Shown here in pieces: positions 1 to 11,314 of a DNA stretch of 64,000 nucleotides (positions are counted from its first letter, which is position 1; the number at the start of each line of letters is the position of its first letter). Both the position numbers and the translations under genes were made by a program. This DNA is from Tiliqua scincoides (taxonomy: Eukaryota > Chordata > Lepidosauria > Squamata > Scincidae). The stretch spans positions 9,326,254 to 9,390,253 of the forward strand of contig NC_089826.1 of the NCBI RefSeq assembly GCF_035046505.1. The letters are read 5' to 3'. The notes under the pieces were generated by a model, which was not told the origin of the DNA, made no database searches, and saw only the letters and a program-made list of their open reading frames with translations.

Positions 1-133
1 CTGTCACCCATCTGAGTAACAGTGAAAAAAACAAGAGGAAGCATTTCTCATTCTATTGATGCCATTATTCCAAAATCCAGACAAACCCCAACTCCAGACA
101 CTTTCCCCTCCCAAGCAGTCTGGATAAAGCTTT

Positions 134-350
134 GGGAGGGGGTGCAAAGCACTAAGTGTTGCAGGGACCTTCACCACAGTGCTCAAGCAGCCCCTCTCCA
201 TCCCCCTTCTGAGCCATTCCAGGTGGAGGGGAGAAAAACAGAGGCATATGCCTGGAATGGCTCCAGAGAGGAGGGAAAGAGACCCTTTGCAGGCAGCAGT
301 GAGGCTCCCTGCAAGACTTAGTGTTTTGCACCCCCTCTAGTACGCCACTG
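134..350. mobile_element. hAT-like MITE, CAGTGGCGTAGC family (copy 1)
   Basis: The family has long inverted ends, CAGTGGCGTAGCTAGAGGGG on the left, its complement on the right, and a centre with GAGCCATTCCAGG / CCTGGAATGGCTCC. Here the extreme left end is degraded and the right end (TACGCCACTG) is intact. Confidence 0.8.
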
Positions 351-691
351 CTGTGTGCCAAAGGAGGTGGCCCAGGCATCCAAAGCTACAGATCCCAACT
401 CCTCCTGGGCCCAATTCACACACACCCCACCCCATTTCTCCCCATCTCCTTCCTCTTTGGGAAGGGGCCCAAAAGAAACTCTATAACCCCTGATAAAATT
501 CCTCTCAGAGGCCCAGAGGGTGCCAACCTATGTCACCCATCTCATCTGCCCACCCATCTCATCTGCCCACAATCATCCATCCCCACACTGTGCTGCCCAT
601 GCCAGGATGCTAAAGTATGTGCACAGGGGAAGGGTCAGCACTGGGTTTGCTGTCCAATCATGTGGTTGTGACTTGCATTGCCACCTGCAGG

Positions 692-921
692 CAGTGGTGT
701 AGCTAGAGGGGGGGCAAAGCACTAAGTTTTGCAGGCGTCTGAACAAGCTGTGCAAGCAGCCCCTCCCCTTCGCAGCTATTCCAGGCCATGGGAGCAAAAT
801 GGAGGCAAATCATCTCCCACCACCTGGAATGGCTCCAAAGGGGAAGGGAAAGGACCACTTGATGGTGCATTCAGGTGCCTGCAAAACTTAGTGCTTCTCC
901 CTGCCCCCCAGCTAAGCACAG
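692..921. mobile_element. hAT-like MITE, CAGTGGCGTAGC family (copy 2)
   Basis: Left end CAGTGGTGTAGCTAGAGGGG; right end diverged (CAGCTAAGCACAG). The centre is palindromic around the TGGAATGGCTCC core. Confidence 0.8.
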
Positions 922-1303
922 ACCCATCCAGGCTCACTTGCTTCTGATCACAGGTGTCCTTGACCAGCTTGGGGAACCAGGATCAGCATTGCGCCTCCCC
1001 CACATGATTCCACCCTAAGCATCAGTCTCTCCATAGCCACACGCCAAAGGCTGCCAAAATACAGCCACTCCAGTTTGCAGGCATTGCAAAGGGGACTTTC
1101 TCAGGGAGGACTCAAATGGCTGAGTCTGCCACAGACAGAACAAAGTTTCCATTAAGGAATTAGCCTCGCTCTAGGCTGTCCCTAGTTGAGGTGGGGGGGG
1201 AGGCTGGGGACAGAAGGGAAGAGTGGGCTCCTTGCCAAGCAGCTGCTGGGGCGGAAATGTGGGCTGCAGACCTTCGTGGAGGCATAGAGTTTAATCTGCT
1301 GTG

Positions 1304-1469
1304 CAGTGGCATAGCCGATGGGGGGCAAAGCACTAGGTTTTGCAGGTTCTTGAATGTGCTGTGCAAGTGGACCCTCCCGGAATGGCTCTGAAGGGGGAGG
1401 GTTGCTTGCATGGCACATTCAGGCACCTGCAAAATGTAGTGCTTTGCACCCCCTCTAACTACACCACTG
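1304..1469. mobile_element. hAT-like MITE, CAGTGGCGTAGC family (copy 3)
   Basis: Both ends are present: CAGTGGCATAGCC on the left and CTAACTACACCACTG on the right. The centre is shorter than in copy 2. Confidence 0.8.
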
Positions 1470-2030
1470 CGGTTATGGGGTTCACTCACCACTTCTGGCC
1501 ATATGGAACATTTTTTTCATCATCATGTATCACAGTCACAAACACCTCAATGCATCTGAGCATGTGCAGAATACATTTTCTCCCTCTCCCCTCCCCCCTT
1601 GGCATTTATTCCAGGATGACACAAGCAGGGCTTAAATCGAGTCAAAGTGCACTACAGGACTGAGCCCTCAAAGCTGTGGCCCAGAAAAGAAGACCTCTGA
1701 GCAAGTGTGTGTGCTCCTTGCCACTGAATGACTAGAAGCAACTCCCCCACATCTGGGGTTGGGACCCAGCAGGGTTTCTTTTCCTTCGATAAATCATGGC
1801 TACATCCCATCCATTTGCCAATGAACTTGGGGTGGCAGACATGAATGGAATTTTCCCCATAAACAGTGAATCCTGGATTGGTGGAGCTGTCCATTAATTC
1901 AGAAAGTCTGTTAAATCCAAATACACAAGTCGATGCAAACCCACATGTGCAAAACCTACATGACTAGTTTTAATGGAGCAGAAAATGCCTGCTTTTTGCC
2001 CCAGCCTGTTAAATCAAGAGCTCACTGTGT
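1470..2030. other. No gene or repeat recognised
   Basis: Mixed-composition sequence with no coding signal and no recognisable repeat. Confidence 0.5.
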
Positions 2031-2036
2031 AACCTA

Positions 2037-2160
2037 TGAGGTAGGTTAGGCTAAGAGCATGGCTGACCTAAAGTGAGATCCACGGCTGAGCAGGAATTCA
2101 AGTCCAGGTCTCCTTGGTCAACTGCTGCGCTCTAACCACTACACCACACTATCAGGGTTG
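2037..2160. mobile_element. tRNA-like repeat fragment
   Basis: It ends in CGCTCTAACCACTACACCAC, the common tRNA-like or LINE-tail motif of vertebrate repeats, preceded by GAGGTAGGTTAGGCTAAGAG. The same kind of fragment occurs at 61800-62030. Confidence 0.5.
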
Positions 2161-2589
2161 AATTCAGGCAACCTTCTTTAGAAATCATTCTAGGCCTGCT
2201 CAGTGCTGTGGGTCAAGCAATCCATTTTAAAAGGATTAACACATGTTGATAATAATTAAAGAAGAGCAAAAATGTATTTATAGGCCGACTTTCTTCCAAC
2301 TGCTCAGCTTCTACAAAGTGCCTCTATTCTGTATTCTTGAATCATATAGATCAAGGGGCAGAGATATGCACAGGGGTACCCAGTACATATCCACAGGTGT
2401 GCTTTCTTTTCAAATGAAAGCTGACATTTTGCAGACTTATGTGCCTGCATTTTATGTGTTGTCCTCTCAAAATACTAAAGCCCTGATGATGAGCAGTGGC
2501 TGCTGTGCCAAGCCAAATATAACAGGAGACCCATTAAAGGGCCCTATCATCATCATCATCCTGTTGTCAACAAAAAGTTCACAGACAAA

Positions 2590-2670
2590 CGCTATCCACA
2601 CTTTCCTGGGAGTAAGCCCCATTGCCTATAGTGGGAGTTACTTCCCAGTAAACGTGCATAGGATTGGGCC
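2590..2670. repeat. AGTAAG palindromic repeat
   Basis: Typical copy of the ~85-bp family: CCTGGGAGTAAGCCCCATTG on one arm, then a GGGAGTTACTTCCCAGTA arm and a GCATAGGATTGGGC end. Confidence 0.85.
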
Positions 2671-2673
2671 CAA

Positions 2674-2858
2674 ACTCAAATAACTAAATGGCTCCCTATC
2701 CCAAAAGGGCTCACAGTCTACAAAGATGCAAAAGAACACCAGCAGACAGCCACCAGAAAAGACACTTCTAGGGTGAGGAGGGCCAGTTACTCTGCCCCTG
2801 CTAACTATAAGAGGAGCAACCACCTGAAAATGTCCCTCTTACCCAGTTAGCAGAGGTT
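2674..2858 (-). mobile_element. L2-like 3' fragment
   Basis: Shares AAAAGGGCTCACAGTCTA and CAGACAGCCACCAGAAAAGA with 18725-18965, so it is an older copy of the same element. Confidence 0.6.
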
Positions 2859-3957
2859 AGGCCAGGAAAGCAAACCTATAGCTTAAGGGTTTGTATAATA
2901 CCTGCTTTCTTCATAGACTACATCTCATCACAGGAATCCTTAACCTTATGATGCATTTACCATCAGCACAGATTGCAAAGCAATGCACACAGATGAAGGG
3001 ACTGTGGCATCTAGTATTCAAATGACAGGAGGTATCGTGTACCTCCCTGAGAGTCGTCCCCCCCTCCCCAACCCTTCCTTCATCTGATCTTCTTTCATCC
3101 TCCTCCCATCCCACCCCACTATTCTGAGCTCCAAAGACTCCACTCCCTGGCATAGCTGTGGAGGAACTCTCCATGGTCCTGGCTTAGTATACCAGCATGC
3201 TCCATGATTCGGGTTGCTACGTCGCCTTTGAGCCATTTCATAGATTGTGTTGCTGCAAACCTGGGCATGCCACTGAATGCACACTTCACAGAGAACCCTA
3301 GCCAATCCTAGCTCCTTGAAGAACGTACCTGTGGGATGAACTGGTATGCTGTGTGATGCAGGAAAACAAATATTAGTAGCATCCTATATTTGAAGGAGTA
3401 TTAAGAACATACCTGGTGCACATTTAGAAAATATGATGTGTGAGGCCCACCCACATCCTTCTGTTCTGGCATAGACATAGTAGAGTAGAAGTTACATATC
3501 TTTGAAGGTGAATCATATATTTTGACAATGGAACCTACTGAAGAATCACCTTACTATGACACTGTTATCTTCAGGAGCTAACCTCTACAGCTGAATAAAC
3601 TTACTGGCTGGATTATCAGGTTTCTAATGTAGCTTCCAGCAACTTCTCACCCTTGGTCATTATGTATTACACTCCAGTCCTAAACAGAACTTAAATCAAT
3701 GATGCCCCCTTCTGAGTAAACTATGAGCACAGTCCAGTCAGACTCAGCATTTATAAATTCCATTGAAAAAGTTATGCATGTACTTATCTCTGTTCTACTG
3801 AAATCAGAGGGTTGTCAGTAGGAGACAGGAGCTTTGGCTAAGTAAGGTCCATATTTAGAACTGGGTTGCAAAATAGACACTTTGTAGTAGTTTACTGGGT
3901 CCTTGTTTGCAGTATTCACACAAGCCAAATAACCAGGATTTAGATAAAGTGGAAGCT
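2859..3957. other. No gene or clear repeat
   Basis: Unique-looking sequence. Short frames on either strand carry no motif. Confidence 0.5.
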
Positions 3958-4296
3958 CAGGCCTACTTGGAAGTAGGTGCTGTCAATCTCAGTGGAAGTC
4001 ACTTTCAAGTGAACCTGCCTCGCATTGCAGCCTTTCTTCTCTTTGGAAGTCTGATGGAGGTTTAACTAGTGTGTGTGAAAGGGCTGCAAACTAGTGCAAG
4101 AGTTGCAGAGCTTTGTGCTTCTGTAAATCTAAATTTATGATTGCTGTACCTACATGAATAGCACTGGCTGTGATTACTCATGAGTGAAAGCACACAGGAC
4201 TGTGTCACAGGCTGCAAACTTATCCACACTGACCTGGGAGGAAGCCCCATTGGTTATAATGGGACTTATTTCTGAGTAGACATGCATAGGGTTGGG
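3958..4296. repeat. Two AGTAAG palindromic repeat copies
   Basis: A degraded copy at 3958-4030 and a good copy at 4211-4296 (GACCTGGGAGGAAGCCCCAT .. GAGTAGACATGCATAGG). Confidence 0.75.
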
Positions 4297-4499
4297 ATCT
4301 TAGCCTATCAGTATCTGAGATCTCAGCAGTTTGTGAAAACAAATTATATGACCTTTATCTACAACTGTATTCCTAAAAACACTTACCAGTTGTTTTGCCA
4401 AATTCCCAGTCCAAGTCTCACCTAGATAACCTATGCCTACTTTAAGCTAATTAGCTCCCCTGTGTTCCCAACAATGGCCCCAGTTCCGCACTACTAGAC

Positions 4500-5000
4500 C
4501 CCACCACCAGGATAGCTCACCTGTTCAACCTGCAGAGGTCCTCCTGTATTGGAATCTGGAAGAACTGGCAAGGAGGTAGATGTGGTGTCAGCAGTGGCCC
4601 CTTTAGTGTGCTGCAGAGCTGCAGCCACTGGAAGGCAATAGGGCCCTCAGGGATATAAGGAGCACCTGAGGCAGGAAGGGTTTGTGGGTTGTAGAAGGAG
4701 TGCAGGTTGGAAAGGAGACTGACTTGGCTTTTTGAATTTGGAATCTGACTGGACTTGGATACCCTGATGGATTTGACTGACCTACCTGGAACCTGACCTT
4801 GGAATGTAACTTGGCTTATTGGCTCTGGACTCTGATTTGGCAACTCTAATTGATTGGACTGGTTTACTTGGCATCTGTAGACTGGAACAGGACTTTGACT
4901 TTTGCTTGCTGCGCTGGTAAGTTTCACAAAGGGGGACTGCTCAGCCTTAAGCAGGCACAAGGCCCATTGGATTGGAATTTGGCAGAACACCTCCTTCCTC
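4500..5000. other. TTGGA/CTGGA-biased block of unknown nature
   Basis: The plus strand is rich in TTGGA and CTGGA words from about 4700 to 4920. Similar 18-mers, ATTGGAATCTGGAAGAAC near 4549 and ATTGGAATTTGGCAGAAC near 4973, bound it. A 157-codon minus-strand frame follows from the bias and shows no domain. It may be an unrecognised transposon end. Confidence 0.3.
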
Positions 5001-6110
5001 CCCTCTCCTGCCAGCAGCTTTTCCAGCCACTACAGCAACACCTGGGGAGTGGCAGCCACACACTAATCTCCAGTAGTCTCTGTTCCAGCAATCCTCAGAA
5101 GTCCATTAGTCAGTCAGTCAGCAGGTCCAGTAATCCATCAGTTTAGGTCTCACTCCTCCAAGTTCCTTTCTTCTGCACTCCCAATCTCTCCAAGCTCCTG
5201 CCTTCTGTACCCACCAAACTCTCCCTTCTTCAGGTACTGCTTTTATCCCTTAATGACCTGGTTGCCTCTAGTGGCTGCAGCTAGTGTGGCATACCCACTA
5301 CTAGTTAGGGGGGGGGGGTTAACCCTATACTTGCCTGCCAGAGCAAGGGGACACTTGACACCACACCCTATCTCCTCAAGGGATCTTGCACATTTCTATT
5401 ACACCAGCCTGGAAATAAACTCAACAGAAATGGAAGTTGAGGCCTGGTCTTACTTCTAAGTAAAGATCTCAGACTCTTTTGAATCATGTGTTTCCCAGCA
5501 AATACTTCTGTCTGCTGCCCCATCAGCCAATTAAATCCAGTTTCTTGCAGATAAACAAGTGGTTTTTGCCAGATGATTGGGGCAGGTGTGGATACATTGT
5601 CCTCTTTGTTTAATTACCTGGCATTTCAATCCCATTCAGAGTAATGTCTCTGGAATTATGGTACAATCAATAGAAATTCTATTAATCCAATCGAACTCAA
5701 CTGTGGCAACATCAGTAAGGAACATGCAGTGCAATCAGCCTGTTTACACAAAAGTAAAGTCCAGAGGTGTCCAATACCCCTTAGCCAGTGTACATTAGGT
5801 TTGCAGCCATCTACTATCCCTGGAACATTTATTGAATGGTGTGAATCACATGGATCTGGTCTAGCCACCATATGGGAACTTGCCATGGAAAGATAGGCTG
5901 ATATGCCTTTTCTTACCTCATAACATTAAAGAGCTCAGAGGAGGCAAAAACCAAAGACTTTGGCTTTTCTACTCCAAGGAGCTCCTCTTCCCTAAACCTG
6001 GCAAGGGACTTGCCTGGTGATAGAAACTTCTAGGAGACATTTGGACAGCCCTACTGAATCAGACCTAGGCTCAAACCAAGCCACTGCTTAAGGTATGCAC
6101 ACAAGTTTAA
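5001..6110. other. No gene recognised
   Basis: Mostly unique-looking sequence with a short G run near 5310. No coding signal. Confidence 0.45.
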
Positions 6111-6190
6111 GGCTGCAATCCAGTCCACACTTACCTAGGAGTAGGACTCATTGACTATTATGGAACTTACTTCTGAGTAGATGTATATAA
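6111..6190. repeat. AGTAAG palindromic repeat
   Basis: GGCTGCAATCCAGTCCACAC at the start and TGGAACTTACTTCTGAGTAG on the right arm. Confidence 0.8.
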
Positions 6191-7130
6191 GCTTTAAATA
6201 AAAGAACCAGGATTTAGGTACATTAGTAACATAGTCCCCTAAGTGTGTGTACTTGGAAGTACCTGCTGTTCATTTCAGGGGTCCAGTTTCCTAAAATTCT
6301 GGACTCTCCAACAGCGACCAGTCCAATGCCTTTGGGAAACTCACAAGTGTGACCATCAACATCTCTGCTCTGTTGCTAGATGTCTGAGGAGACAGCAAGG
6401 GGCAGTAGGCTTTGTGGCCCTATCTGAGGCCCAAGTCTATGGGCAGAAATGGTTTCTACAGACCGTACATAGTTACAGCTTTTCAGTTATCAACAGCCTT
6501 CAGAAACCACAATGGACCTTAGAAAACATGTGAACACAGTGCTAAGGAGACAGCCCTTTTCCTGGACCCCTCCCTATATGTATATATTTTTAGGAAGGAA
6601 TTATTGTCCGATTGCTACTCTCTTCCATATTTTAAACAATTATCTCTCTCTTCAAAAAGAAAGACAAAGGGTTTGGGTGCCTTAATGAGATCAGTACTGA
6701 TAGCATATTACATGGGGAGCCCTTAATCCTCATAATGTAAGGGGGGAAAACAGGAAGATGAGTGAATTGGAAATCCTCCCAACATTCTCTAATTGCAGGC
6801 TAAATTTCTGTTTGCTTGATGATGATGATGATGATGATAAACCTCCTGGGAAATATTTTTTCCCCCTGCATTTCTATGGGGCTTCCCAGTGCTTCCCAAA
6901 CTCTCTTCCCTGTAAGAGAGTTTCCCAGTTGGCATCTTTTCCTGGAAACTTGCTAAGGAAAGGGGTCACAAAAAGAAATAGAAAAGGGAGAGAGAGAGAG
7001 AGAGAGATATCTGCAAATCATCTGAGAACTTTGTTAAAGTCTTCAGAAAGGCATGGCCTCTTTTAGGGATCAACCTAGGGTCCAAGAGCCAACTCCAGTT
7101 CCCCCCAGTAATCTACCCCCCCCCCCCAAG
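6191..7130. other. No gene; short simple repeats
   Basis: Contains (GAT)n at about 6818-6838, (GA)n at about 6990-7007 and a poly-C run at about 7118-7127. Short frames are not gene-like. Confidence 0.5.
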
Positions 7131-7423
7131 CAGGGTGACCATATTCCAGGATATGTCCTCTTTTTTTAGCCTCGTGCCCTGGAAAGGAACTTAAATGTCC
7201 TCTTATTCCCTGTGAGCAGGCCTTTGCAGGCAGCATATAACCTTCTTTTAATTAATACATTATATGTAATAAACTATAAGTAATATAGTGATTTACTTAA
7301 CCACATGGAATCAAAATATGAGTGTTTTTAGCTTTTATTTTGCCGTGTCCTACATTTTGCTTAGATGTCCTACATTTTAGAGTGCCTTGTCCTCTTTTGC
7401 AGTTGTGATATCTGGTCACCCTG
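7131..7423. mobile_element. hAT-like MITE, CAGGGTGACCA family (copy 1)
   Basis: Ends CAGGGTGACCATATT and ATATCTGGTCACCCTG are inverted, with an A/T-rich centre. Flanks CCCCCAAG and CCTCTAAG agree at 6 of 8 positions, consistent with an old 8-bp duplication. Confidence 0.75.
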
Positions 7424-7724
7424 CCTCTAAGAAGCAAAAAGATGCAAGCGTGTGGTTTAAGGCCATGAGACTGATGTGTTGAGACCCTGACTGTCCTCCA
7501 CACTCCTTCAAAGTGGACCTTCAGGAGCTATTGTCCCCTAAGGGGCTAACTCAGCTCTGAAACATTTAGGAAGGCAGCCACCAGGTGCATGGAGTGACTG
7601 GGGAGGAAAGGTGAGGCCTGAGGATGGAGGAAGCTGCAGATCTCCCAGCTGTCTTCAGAAGCTTCCTGCCTGCCTACTCCATTTCATTCTGTAGAAGAAG
7701 CCAAGTGTCACCAGATAAACACAT

Positions 7725-7796
7725 TCAGGTTGCAATTGTAAGCTACAAGCTTTCCTTGAACACAAGGGGGCTTACTTCCAAGTAATCATGGCAAAG
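7725..7796. repeat. AGTAAG palindromic repeat, degraded
   Basis: TTGCAATTGTAAGC on the left, CTTACTTCCAAGTAATCATGG on the right arm. Confidence 0.5.
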
Positions 7797-7899
7797 GAGG
7801 TGCTGTAAGTTTGAAGATAGGCTGGTCATGGACTTGGAAGCAACCCCTGCAGGATCTGGTCCCAAATACATACATATACACATTAAATATGAATTTGTA

Positions 7900-8383
7900 T
7901 TGGCAACCTTCAGTCTCGAAAGACTCTGGTATCGCGCTCTGAAAGGTGGTTCTGGCACAGCATCTAGTGTGGCTGAAAAGGCCAATCCGGGAGTGACAAT
8001 CCCTTCCACACCGGGAGCAAGTGCAGTCTGTCCCTGGTCTGTCTCCCTGGCTATGGGCCTTCCTTCTTTGCCTCTTTGCCTCAGTCTGTTGGCCAAGTGT
8101 CTCTTGGCCAAACTGGGAAAGGCCATGCTGCACAGCCTGCCTCCAAGCGGGTCGCTCAGAGGCCAGGGTTTCCCACCTGTTGAGGTCCACTCCTAAGGCC
8201 TTCAGATCCCTCTTGCAGATGTCCTTGTATCGCAGCTGTGGTCTACCTGTAGGGCGCTTTCCTTGCACGAGTTCTCCATAGAGGAGATCCTTTGGGATCC
8301 GGCCATCGTCCATTCTCACGACATGGCCAAGCCAACGCAGGCGTCTCTGTTTCAGCAGTGAATACATGCTAGGGATTCCAGCA
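7900..8383 (-). mobile_element. Non-LTR retrotransposon (LINE), 3' end, copy 1
   Basis: The minus strand reads AGIPSMYSLLKQRRLRWLGH, then LLYGELVQGKRPTGRPQLRY and a C-terminal cysteine cluster (CSRCGRDCHSRIGLFSHTRC), the usual end of a LINE reverse transcriptase ORF. The 3' end is the sequence whose complement is GAAGGTTGCCAA, shared with the 5S SINEs. A target duplication of about 16 bp, TAAATATGAATTTGTA on one side and a close match on the other, marks an independent insertion. It starts at the same internal point as 41498-41978. Confidence 0.88.
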
Positions 8384-8537
8384 TATAAATATGAATATGC
8401 ATATAAATATACATTCAATACATACACTTAATTCACTTCAATGGGACTTGTTTTGAATTAGGGTTCAGAACCACCAGGCAATTTCATTTGGGGTGGAAGG
8501 CTTCCGAAGCCTTCAAAGCAGGTAGGGCAGTCAATAT

Positions 8538-8842
8538 CGGGGTGACCAAGTGTCCTCTTTTTCCAGGCCATGTCCTCTTTTTAACCTCGTGTCCTGGAAA
8601 ATGACTTAAATGTCCTCCTTTTCTCTGTGAGCAGGCCCCTGCAGGCAGCGAGTAGCCTTTTTGGAATTAATAAACAAAATGTAATATAGTTCTAAATTTA
8701 ATCATAAGTAATAGTAGTGTTTAAATTAACCCCATGAAACGAGTGATTAGCTTTCATTTTGTCATGTCCTACATTTTTCTTGGATGTCCTCCATTTTGGA
8801 CTGCCTGGTTCTCTTTTGCGGTTATGACACCTGGTCAAAATT
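8538..8842. mobile_element. hAT-like MITE, CAGGGTGACCA family (copy 2)
   Basis: Aligns with 7131-7423 over its whole length (GTGAGCAGGCC.., TGTCCTACATTTT). Both extreme ends are degraded. Confidence 0.7.
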
Positions 8843-8864
8843 TAGTGACCAATGCCTTGGAGGG

Positions 8865-8952
8865 CAGTGGCGTAGCTAGAGGGGGTGAAAGCACTAAGTT
8901 TTGCAGGGAGCCACACGGCAGTATGCAAGGGGCCCCTCCCCTTCAGAGCCAG
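8865..8952. mobile_element. hAT-like MITE, CAGTGGCGTAGC family, left half only
   Basis: CAGTGGCGTAGCTAGAGGGG and the following arm to CCCTTCAGAGCC; the right half is missing. Confidence 0.75.
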
Positions 8953-9045
8953 GCAGACGCCACCGTTACACAGGACAGCAGGGGTCCCCAAGCACATTTG
9001 CAATGAGCCTCCCCGCCCCCCCACGGAGTTCAGTAGAACCTACAG

Positions 9046-9540
9046 CGCGATCCTAAGCACGTCTGTTCAGAAGTCTCTCCACCACCACAACCTCCCTGTT
9101 TGCAGCAATGTGGCCTTGAGTAAGAGTCCACTCAAACGGGCTTACTCCCAAGTAACCATGCGATTCAGCGTCACGCAGCTCCCCAGTAATCATGCACGGA
9201 AGGCTACAATTGGTCTTCTAAGAAGCCCCATTGCGGTGGAACGGGGGAACTCCCCGCTGCGTGAGGACCGAGCTGCGCATGGCATGTGAAGTGTGGTTAG
9301 CTTGCTTCGGACTGAGGTCTTGAAACGATCTTTCACGGAAATGGATGGCTCTGGTCACTGTAGCCTTAACTGCAGGATTACTTGAGAGTAAGCCACGTTG
9401 GAGTTGAATGGGGCTTAGTTTCAGCCAAGGAAGTGTCTGCAAGGTCCTTTGAGAGCCTGGTCCTAGGCACTACTCAGAAGTAACTGGCATTATTGGCAAT
9501 GTGGCTTACTCCCGGGTAAAGGGTGGATGGCATTGCAGCC
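9046..9540. repeat. Cluster of degraded AGTAAG palindromic repeats
   Basis: Pieces at 9046-9160, about 9370-9430 and 9452-9540 carry GGGCTTACTCCCAAGTAA, GAGAGTAAGCCACGTTG and GGCTTACTCCCGGGTAAAG. Confidence 0.6.
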
Positions 9541-9828
9541 TAGAGGTTCCAGCCCTACGCATACTTTCCTGGGACCTCTTGCAAGGGGACACCCAGAGAG
9601 AGTGGGTTGCTCCTTCAGTATGAAGTGGGCAGAGGAAAGCTGTCCAGGTCACCAGCTTCGTTTAGTCAAATGACTAGTCAAATGGGGAGGGAAGGGGAGA
9701 ATGAGGGGGCAGAGCCCATACTTTGGTAGCAAAGGGTCCCAGGCTGAACTCTGGCAGTTAAAAGGTCAATGGTAGCAGAGCTGGGAAGCCCCCCCCCCCC
9801 CCGGAAATTAGAGCAGACCATGCTGGCC

Positions 9829-10093
9829 CAGTGGCGTAGCTAGAGGGGGTGCAAAGCGCTAAGTTTTGCAGAGAGCCTCACCGCAGGGTGTAAGAGGCCC
9901 CTTTCCTTCGGAGCCATTGGGGGGGGGGAAGCAAAACGGAGTCGTTCACCTTTTCTCTGGGTCTTCTTGGGCACTCGTCTTCGCTTTGCTCCCCTCCCCC
10001 TTGGAATGGCTCCAAAGAAGAGGGGCTGCTTGCCGGTTGCAGTGAGATTCCCTGAAAACTTAATGCTTTGCATCCCCTCTAGCTATGGCAATA
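9829..10093. mobile_element. hAT-like MITE, CAGTGGCGTAGC family, with 8-bp target duplication
   Basis: Flanked by TGCTGGCC at 9821-9828 and 10094-10101. The left end is intact; the right end is slightly diverged (CTAGCTATGGCAATA). The centre carries a TTCTCTGGGTCTTCTTGGGC segment also seen in the copy ending at 12122. Confidence 0.88.
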
Positions 10094-10106
10094 TGCTGGC
10101 CTAGAT

Positions 10107-10287
10107 CAGGGGTGCTCAAACTTTCAACTTTAGGGATGCTGGACCTTTAACAAGTGTATAGAAGGGAGAATTGCAGCAGGTGCAACTTGTCATCCCACAG
10201 ATGACAAGCTGCACCTGCTGAAATTCTCTCTTCTATACACTTGTTAAAGGTCCAGCATCCCTAAAGTTGAAAGTTTGAGCACCCCTG
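10107..10287. mobile_element. Hairpin hAT-like MITE, near-perfect 181-bp palindrome
   Basis: Ends CAGGGGTGCTCAAAC and GTTTGAGCACCCCTG; the two arms of about 88 bases are complementary almost throughout, around a loop of a few bases. The perfect 8-bp target duplication GCCTAGAT (10099-10106, 10288-10295) indicates hAT-type insertion. Confidence 0.93.
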
Positions 10288-10299
10288 GCCTAGATAGAC

Positions 10300-10770
10300 A
10301 TAGGAAGAGCCCTGCTGGATCAGGCCAAAGGCCCACCTAGTCCAGCTTCCTGTGTCTCACAGCGACCCACCAGATGCCTTAGGGAGCACACAAGACAACA
10401 AAAGACCTGCATCCTGGTGCCCTCCCTTGCATCTGGCATTCTGAGGTAGCCTACTTCTAAAATCAGGAGCTGGCACATACCCATCAGGGCTTGTAACCTG
10501 TGATGGACTTTTCCCCCTAGAAAATTGTCCAATCCCCTTTTGAAGGCATCCAGGCCAGATGCCATCACCATATCCTGAGGCAAGGGGTTCCGCAGACCAA
10601 TTTCACGCCGGGTAAAGAAATATTTTCTTTTGTCTGCCCTAACTCTCCCAGCACTCCATTTGAGTCGCTGCCCCCTGGTTCTGGAGTTGTGTGAGAGGGA
10701 AAAGAACACCCACCCACCCCCATCCACTCTATCCATCCCCTGCGTAATTTTACATGTCTCAATGACCAAT
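10300..10770 (+). mobile_element. CR1-like repeat, GCTGGATCAGGCC family (copy 1)
   Basis: It runs CTGCTGGATCAGGCC, TCCAGCTTCCTGTGTCTCAC, TTGTCCAATCCCCTTTTGAA, AAAGAAATATTTTCTTTTGT, CCCCCTGGTTCTGGAGTTGT, and TGCGTAATTTTACATGTCTC. The layout resembles CR1 3' regions; the exact family is not assigned. Copies at 26566, 27901, 34925, 51051 and 63461. Confidence 0.75.
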
Positions 10771-11306
10771 GGTAGGACTCAGGTGGACACCCTAGAAAAC
10801 ACCTTATTAAGAAATGGTCCCCAGCAGCGTGTTCTCCCTTGACACAAGCAAGCCCAGCACTTGTGCACCTCATCACAACAGACCCATTGGAGACTTCTTT
10901 TACTGGTCCTTTCCTAGAAGGAACTTCCAGTAAACCTCCTTCTTCTCCCAGAAGCTCCAGTAGAAAAGAGACTTGTGTCCTCACTGAGACCAAGGTGGGT
11001 CTGTCGGGGCTGTGCCTTCCTCCAGGTTTTCTTCTCGTGTGAATCATGACTGGGGAATCTTGATCCAAGTCTCAGCGCTTCCTTGGAAGCGCCGAGAAGG
11101 CTGCCAGCCTCCGGCTCACTGCCTGGGCAGCAAGCTCCATTGAATTCAGTCAGTGGGGCTTCTCAGTCAATGCCTGCGCCATGCCAACGGTACGATCTCT
11201 TGAACCGTCGCCATTGAAGTGAATGGGATCCCCCCAGAAGGATGCTGTCGTTTTAGAGCCAGGTCGATCGGATGGTTCAGAAGAGGACACCAACGCGAGG
11301 AAATTC
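10771..11306. other. No gene recognised
   Basis: Unique-looking sequence. The 167-codon minus-strand frame overlaps the CR1-like repeat and shows no domain. Confidence 0.45.
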
Positions 11307-11314
11307 TCCGGAGG

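Noticed and set aside
7786-8427. 213-codon minus-strand frame as a host gene
   Set aside because: It is the reverse transcriptase C-terminus of a LINE, repeated at 41.5 kb.
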